Source: Rhodocollybia butyracea (Eukaryota; Basidiomycota; Agaricomycetes; Agaricales; Omphalotaceae). From it: DNA of 64,000 nt. The notes under the pieces are model-generated. The model ran no database searches. It was not told the origin of the DNA and saw only the letters and a program-made list of their open reading frames with translations. The position numbers and the translations under genes are program-made. The stretch spans positions 1 to 64,000 of the forward strand of contig JADNRY010000075.1 of the NCBI GenBank assembly GCA_015501585.1, written 5' to 3'. This document shows, piece by piece, positions 57,601 to 64,000 of the stretch (position 1 is its first letter; each line of letters opens with the position of its first letter).

Positions 57601-60600
57601 TTGGCCAATAAGTATTGTCATGATATAGGTGTTATAAAAGGATCTGAGGAAACACTTGAAAGCACAAAACACTTTTTGGACGCTGCTGCCTACAGTAATC
57701 TCAGTTCTCGAAACCAGTCTACATTCGCCGACAATCGAGAAGATATCTATCAATTATTTACTTTGTATCTTGCAAAGAAGAAACGATTCGGGGACATCGA
57801 TGGCGCTGATAGGTTCGCTGTTACATTTTTACTCGTTGGTGAACTGACATATTTCCAGGGCACACAATATTCTGGACTTTTTTAAATCGAATGGAATCCC
57901 AGGTCGGAAGGTTGATCACTTGTAAGTCTTTCTATACCACAAAAGCTTCCTGTCTTTCCTGATAATATTTTTCTCAGATACGTAGATGAGGTCCAAGATA
58001 ACAGTTTGATTGACACGCTGAGTAAGAGCTTCTGCGTGTTTGCTGTCGTCCTCTCTGATATAGTGTACAACAGTCCTGCGTTGTCTGTGTCACGACGGGG
58101 ATGGTTTGTTTTGGGCGGGAGATACAGCACAAACAATTTCTGTTGGAGCAAGTTTTTCACTGTACCTTTCGGTGTATTTTATGATTTGACTTATTTATTT
58201 CTTAGTCTTCGTTCCGGTTCAATTCCTTGAAAGCTTTCCAATGGAGGCTCGAGGTTGGTCGTTGTTTATTAGTATACAGGGTCATATCCATACGTTTTTC
58301 AAACAGGAAAAACGTCGGTCGACGTCATCAGTGATGGTCAAGAAACCAGTAACCTTCCAGCTTTCGGTGAACTATCGCTCTCATTCCGGAATCGTGGATT
58401 GTGCGCATTCGATCATCGAACTCATCATGCGTTTTTGGAAGGACAGTATTGACAGACTTTCCCCTGAAAAAGGTGTTGTTGCTGGTTTGAAGCCTCTGTT
58501 CTTTGTCAATTCGGATGAGGGCAACGAAAGTGGTAGTTCACTGGATCAGTTTGTCTTCGGCGATTCGGGAAATCGGATTGAATTTGGAGCTCAGCAATGT
58601 ACCCTTCTTTTGGCTCTTCTACTTCGACAATTTCTCATCATGACTGCACACAGGCATCCTAGTCCGGGATGAAGCCGCTCGAGAGGAAATCAAAGCAAAG
58701 CTAGGTGACGTAGGATTGATCATGACAATCTATGAATCCAAGGGTTTGGAATTCAACGATGTCTGTGGTTACCGGTTGTTCTTTGAGCAGATACTTATAC
58801 TTTATTCAGGTGCTTCTTTACAATTTTTTCGAAGACTCGCCTGCATCATTACAGCAATGGAGGGTCATATTATGTGCTCTCAGCGATCGATCCGCTGTGT
58901 CCGCCCCCGACTTTGAGCGAAACAAACAGAACTATACAAGTATCTGTACTGAGGTGCGTTCGTATTGAATTCAGTAAGGATGTCTTGGGTCACTGAGAAC
59001 GCCCTCAGTTGAAATTTCTATATGTCGCTATCACCAGGGCACGGGAGAATGTTTGGATCATTGATTCTTCAACCAAGGGTGAGCCCATGAGGGTAAGCTT
59101 CAAGTTAAACTCACGTACTTCTATCTCATACTTTCTCAGCTGTACTGGACCGAAAACGACGTGGCGCGTAATATCAAACCCGGTTTAAACGCTCCCACTT
59201 TGGCCACAACATCTTCACCCGAAGAATGGGCTAACCAAGGACGTACTCTTTTCGAACGTAAAAAGTGGGCTGAAGCTAAGCACTGTTTTGAACGTGCGCT
59301 GCAGCCCGACAAAGTTGCAATTGCCGAAGCTTATCTTCGTCGAGAAAGAGCTGAACGTTCTAGCTTTGACACCAAGGCTGGCATCAAATTAAGGAATCAT
59401 CGGTTCTGTGAAGCTGCTGAAGCCTTCTTGAACTGCGCGCGATCTGCTGCGCGCAACAGGAAGCTTGATTTTGTCAGGCTTGCAGGAAGTTGCTATGAAA
59501 AGGCTGGCGAGTTTCTGCTTGCAGCAGGAAACTACCATACTGCTCGTCGGTTCGGTGAGGCGGTTCAATGTTATCGCCAAGCCGACCATTACGAGGAAGC
59601 AATCAATATTGTCCAGAATGAAGACGTTGATCCATCGCTGGTATCGGACACTGTTCGGGTCGGGAAAATATTTTTCTTTAACCAAGTGCAGTTACTGCCC
59701 CCGGGTCCTGAGCGCAATGGAAAGCTCGAGTAAGTTTCATTTTACATCCATTTGTCATAAATCCTTACAGTTTGTAGGCTGGTTGGTACTTTGTTCGAGT
59801 CGTTAGAAGATCAATTGGAGTATCTGGAGGATAGGGACATGGATATCGCGCGCGCAGCTTTACTCGTCGCTCATAGCAGAACAAGAGAAGCCGCAGAACT
59901 TCATTTAGTTGAAGGCAGGGTCTTGGAAGCAATTGACCTCTTCATTCGAGATACTGGAAGTAAAGAATCTGAAGGCCGAGCTGCAGAATGCATCCTGGAT
60001 GGCTTTTGGCAGAAAATAACTTTCGCTTCCGAGGAGCAACCTACTCAGGATCCTGACCTTCCTAAGCTCTTTGAGTTGGTGAAACGGATAGACCAGTCAT
60101 CCTTAACATCGAACTACCGCGATGAAGTCAGTGTCAATGTCTTGCTCTCGAATTTCACTGCCATTCCGAGACTAATGTTTTATCAGATTGCAATGTTCCA
60201 GGCAATAATGAACAACAGGCAACAGACGCTTCGAGAACTAGGATCAACTTTCTTGGGCACAAATGTTCCAGCTGCCCTCCTTTGCCTTGACCGGTACTTC
60301 ACCTCTCCCCTATCTTTCGGAAACCTCACTGTGAGTCAGATGGCAGAAGAGCTAAACCTCTTCCGTCTGTACTCTCAACACCTATGGAAAATGTGTATCC
60401 ATCCACGGCCAGCGGATTGGCCTGAGCTCAGCAAACTGTTTGGTTTTCGGAAGCTCTCCGACAGCCACGTTCTTCTCTCCACTGGAAGTTATCTCCACGC
60501 CACTTATACTGGTACCTTCCGCGACCAAGATAGCCAGATTTCCATGACGGAGTTCATGACCCATTTCCGAGCTCGTGTTTCTGGCCGATTGCGGAATCGT

Positions 60601-63118
60601 GTCTTTGCCCAGAATGCCTTCTGTGGAGGGTTCGGATGTAACACTTTTACACCATGCCTGTCATTCGCTGCTTTTTCTCGCTGTCATCGAGAGGCATCAT
60701 GCCACGATGCGCATCTCTCGGCAACGTTGTTGACTGACTCCTTCTACAATATAAGACTGAGAATACACATGCAACAAATCCAGATTGTACGCATTCTCCA
60801 CAATTTCTATTCATACAGCGATCCTACAATGGTCACTCAACGCCGGTAGGTTACTCTGTTTCGGTTACACCTGTAGACTTATCTCCATGTTTAGTTTCTG
60901 GTTAACCCGTCTATATGAATCGCTATTTCCACCTAGTCATTTCCTCGGCACTCCGGCAGCTCTACGACCCGAACAGATACCAGAATTTTCAGAGGCAAGG
61001 CAAACTGTCCAGATATGGGTCCGCGATTTTGTCTATAAATTGAATTATCGCCCGAATTTTGTATTATCCGACCTGACGCGCCTTGGTACGCTCGCAATGG
61101 TTTTCGATACACCATATGTCCTGTCGCACGCACTTCATCGAGGAGTTTATGCCCATCTATTAACTCCTCCGCTCCTACAGAGACGCGGGGCAGGCTCCAT
61201 CGTAGCTGAACTAATTGGGCTCATTGAGGTCAGCCCAAATCCAGATTACCTCGTCGCTGGTCTTTTAACTTTACGGTGAGAGAGTTGATTATACTATTTA
61301 AGAAACTAATCTCATGGTAATCTCCAGTCATGTTATGACCGAGTCGGTCCCCATTGAAATTAGCCTTTTGTGCGATTTATTAGATAACCTTTGCCGATCC
61401 TTGATCTTGGTCGCCTGTTCTCGTCGAGACGACCATCTTCATAATGTCACCCTCCCCCGTAGTTGGCTATTGAAACCTATATCTATCGAGGAAGAGCGAA
61501 GGAAACAGTTTCATCAACTGCCAATCTTACTTGATCCTATCGGGGACCTTCTTGTCCAGATTTACGGTGACAATCGTAAGTCGACCTACTTATCTCCTCG
61601 CGGTGATAAATACTTAATAATATCACATTTACAGGTCATCTATTATACGAGAACCATCTTGCTGCAAATATTCCTTTCAGAATTCGCACCATTTTCATAT
61701 CCCGCATGTGAGTTGTCTTTCTTTCTCTCATGACAATAGTTGAGTCAATATTGATGGTATACGACTATCAGCTGTAGGGCAATATGTTTGCGTAAGTGCT
61801 TGAGTGTCTCTACCACAATATCTAATGATCCTTTTTAGTCGGATATAACATCGGAAACGATTTACTCAGGTCAAACATTCATGCTACGACGAGTTCGCTT
61901 CGAACGATGAAATCGGAGAGATATCCCTTTCCGGCCATGTATAGATCGTACGTTGGGCTTTACTTGAATTGTATGCCATCCTCACCCAAGTCTCAGCTAC
62001 GTGGAGGCGTGTTCTTGGAATGATCTGGCGCGCACAGTCCGAAACTCTACCAAAGGATCAGCATTTGATGAAATGGTCAATATCCAACACACGAGCAGAT
62101 ACGACAGCACCAGGCACTCTCCAGGGGGTGTTCGTACCGTGATTTACAACAAAATCGAGGATATTCCCAAATTACTTGTCGGAGCAATCTCACCAATAGC
62201 GCCGCCCAATCCTCATCTTCCTGTCCGTATCCTCAAACCACCTCGTACGAATACCTCCCCTACTTCGTTGGCTATGCCTGCTCCATTGACGTGGAAAAGC
62301 ATGGGTCCTCAGATCCAAGCCCCAAGCAAGGTCATTACTGAGGCTGCAGCGAATACTGAAGTAGAGCTTGAGGAGCAAAGCGAAGAACAGATTGAAGATG
62401 TAGCTCAGCAAGCTATCCCATTCTCATTCTCAACCAACGGTCCAGTTGTCGATCAGCTTCATATTCATGAGCCCACAGAGAATGAACACAGGCAAGCATC
62501 AGTCATCCAGGAGGCTTACAAGCGGTACGCATCTCGCAGAATGAAACAACGCACCCAACTCGCAATATCACGCGAGAAATGGTTCATGTCATTCTTGGAG
62601 ATGGACAGTCTTCAACCTGGTCGGTATCGCAAAATGCTGCTTGGACCTTTGCCTCACGTTTTGGTCTGGCTTGATCTCCTTTACAACGGTGCTCATGAGT
62701 CGAAAGCGAAAACGAAGAAACGCACTCGATTACTTTTGAAATCGGAAGAGCTGGATTTGTTGGACACACAGCTCACGCAAATAAAGTACGTTTCGTGTTT
62801 TAACATTTGCTCTCTATTTGATGATTTTTGTTCTCCAGTAATGCGGTTAAGAAGATAACGAAGTGGCAAAAGTCTGTTGAACCGCGGTCAGACCTCCACT
62901 CTCGCCGAGATTGCCTCGAACTGCGTAATATTGTCAAAGAGATGGACGAGTTTATTCGGAATGATTTGGTTGAACTTCCAATAGCAATGTCCCCAGAGAC
63001 GAGAGCAGAATTTGACACGGGTTTCAGAGGTATCGCACAAGAACCTGCACCACCCAAGGCCGTCCCCATGAAACCTCCGAAACCCCAGCTCAATAACGAG
63101 GACGTAGAAGAGTTTTGA
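54676..63118 (+). CDS. UvrD-like SF1 helicase, TRANK1-like, with TPR-like repeats and IQ motif
   Basis: About 8.4 kb, many short introns, from MSILHTNLYPDDLFSSS to QLNNEDVEEF. N-terminal part contains GFGEWRIFISANADNELR and VPIFEAKMTADLRLIYQIDV. SF1 motifs in order: I SGTGKTTT (56907-56930), II VDEVQDN (57982-58002), III GDTAQTI (58118), IV NYRSH (58370), V YESKGLEF (58731), VI YVAITRAREN (59021). Then come TPR-like helical repeats (NQGRTLFERKKWAEAKHCFE, AGSCYEKAGEFLLAAGNYHT), a long helical region, and an IQ calmodulin-binding-like motif VIQEAYKRYASRR (about 62505). This layout matches fungal relatives of animal TRANK1; their role is unknown. An intron at 55778-55824 appears to use a GC donor. 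Not every exon was traced. Confidence 0.8.
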
Positions 63119-63378
63119 ATCATCGTATGCATGTATCTGCAGAGTAGCAAAAGTATTTGTACATAATCAATCTTCAATTCATTTGTATCATCTCAATATC
63201 GATGGAGCCCGGATGGAGCCTGAGCTTGACTTCGTGACGACTTTGTCTCCCCTGGCAGACTGACTCTATATACGTTTGTTCACAGCCAAGCAGTGCAAAC
63301 TTGTATAGAGTGGCGACTCGGTCCCGAAAAGCTGTGGTATAGTCGTCTAACTCCACATGAAGGAAGTCAGAAACCACT
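63119..63378. other. Short intergenic region
   Basis: 3' flank of the helicase gene and 5' flank of the oxygenase gene. No other feature seen. Confidence 0.5.
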
Positions 63379-64000
63379 ATGTTCAACCTGCGTAACTCTA
63401 CACCTGCTTTGGTCAACCCTTCAGTCCATTACATTGATTTCTCCTCGACACCGCTGGCGAAATGGTATTCTGGAGATTACGCTCTCATCATAGACGATCT
63501 GTTCTCTCCAGAGGAATGCAAAGATCTCATAGCTCTTGCGGAATCCACTGAATCTGAGGGTGGGAAGGGCTGGCAGCCGGCAAAACTCCAGAACGGTTCA
63601 ATCAAAATCGAGGACCAAGTTCTGGACACAAGTTACAGACACAATGACCGCATATTGCGGTTTGACCACGATGCTGCTAGGCAAATCTATGAGCGAGTGT
63701 TACCCTTCGTGGAGAAGGATATTGGTGTGCTCAAGAAGGGGAGTAAATGGAGCAGAATAGTAGCCAAGGGTGAATTCGGGAATACTATAAAAGTACATGG
63801 CACTTGGAATCTGGTGGGGTATGATGTTTTCCATCTCTTTTACTTTGTTCATGCTGATTCGTTGATGATTTTACTAGTCTCAACGAGCGGCTCAGTTTCT
63901 TGCGTTACGGACCAGGACACTTTTTCAGGTACTGTCGCAAGCCAGAGTTCTAGAGTGAAGAAAAGCTCATTTACTTTTAGAGAGCACTTGGACGGGAAAT
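63379..64000 (+). CDS. Prolyl-4-hydroxylase-like 2OG-Fe(II) oxygenase, 3' part missing
   Basis: Likely ATG at 63379 (MFNLRNSTPALVNPSVHYID), then ALIIDDLFSPEECKDLIALA, YRHNDRILRFDHDAARQIYE and, after introns at about 63819-63878 and 63929-63979, LSFLRYGPGHFFREHLDGK at the window edge. The HxD pair (HLD) is the first half of the iron-binding facial triad. The distal His and the 2-oxoglutarate-binding Arg lie outside the window. Such proteins hydroxylate prolines or related substrates; many in Agaricomycetes are uncharacterised. Truncation is due to the window end only. Confidence 0.8.
   Translation, partial: MFNLRNSTPALVNPSVHYIDFSSTPLAKWYSGDYALIIDDLFSPEECKDLIALAESTESEGGKGWQPAKLQNGSIKIEDQVLDTSYRHNDRILRFDHDAARQIYERVLPFVEKDIGVLKKGSKWSRIVAKGEFGNTIKVHGTWNLVGYDVFHLFYFVHADSLMILLVSTSGSVSCVTDQDTFSGTVASQSSRVKKSSFTFREHLDGK

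Overview
This is nuclear DNA of a filamentous basidiomycete, most likely a mushroom-forming Agaricomycete. The evidence is genes broken by many short GT-AG introns (about 46-80 nt), Agaricomycete-type orphan families (DUF6593, DUF6699, F-box/LRR proteins), a divergent fungal G-alpha, and a non-LTR retrotransposon of the kind common in these genomes. No bacterial, plasmid, CRISPR or tRNA feature was seen.

Layout. The left part (about 1-34000) is dynamic. It has a duplicated F-box block (1-2300, second copy 51056-53260), an ABCA-type transporter with a probable 1-nt frameshift (2721-8668), and a broken second piece of that transporter at 17039-17460. Orphan genes follow (12399-15002, 15787-16869, 18409-19758), then a decayed protein-kinase-like gene (19914-21010). 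Three DUF6593 copies in three states of decay (21684, 29300, 31592) and a LINE (24983-27600) that truncates the third copy of an orphan gene complete this part. A short Mei2-like RNA-binding gene (29987-30893) lies between two direct repeats.

The right part (34225-64000) is mostly intact. It holds a divergent pair of secreted carbohydrate-active genes, GH51 arabinofuranosidase (34225-37267) and a DUF5695-type protein (37681-40885), then an F-box protein, an MFS sugar porter (43003-45357), a divergent G-alpha (47325-49691) and a RidA protein with a mitochondrial presequence (50089-50766). After the second F-box block come a large UvrD-like/TRANK1-like SF1 helicase with an IQ motif (54676-63118) and the 5' part of a prolyl-4-hydroxylase-like oxygenase running off the right edge. 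GH51, DUF5695 and the sugar porter would fit together as arabinan/hemicellulose attack plus sugar uptake; this is inference from content and proximity.

The most striking signal is splicing. Three neighbouring carbohydrate genes only give intact conserved proteins if exons of 4, 10, 12, 13, 14, 14, 16 and 20 nt are recognised, one of which carries the catalytic acid/base glutamate of GH51. In addition, two strong and two likely GC-AG introns are present. One of them, in the G-alpha gene, is a multiple of three and free of stops, so its retention would insert 24 residues just after switch II.
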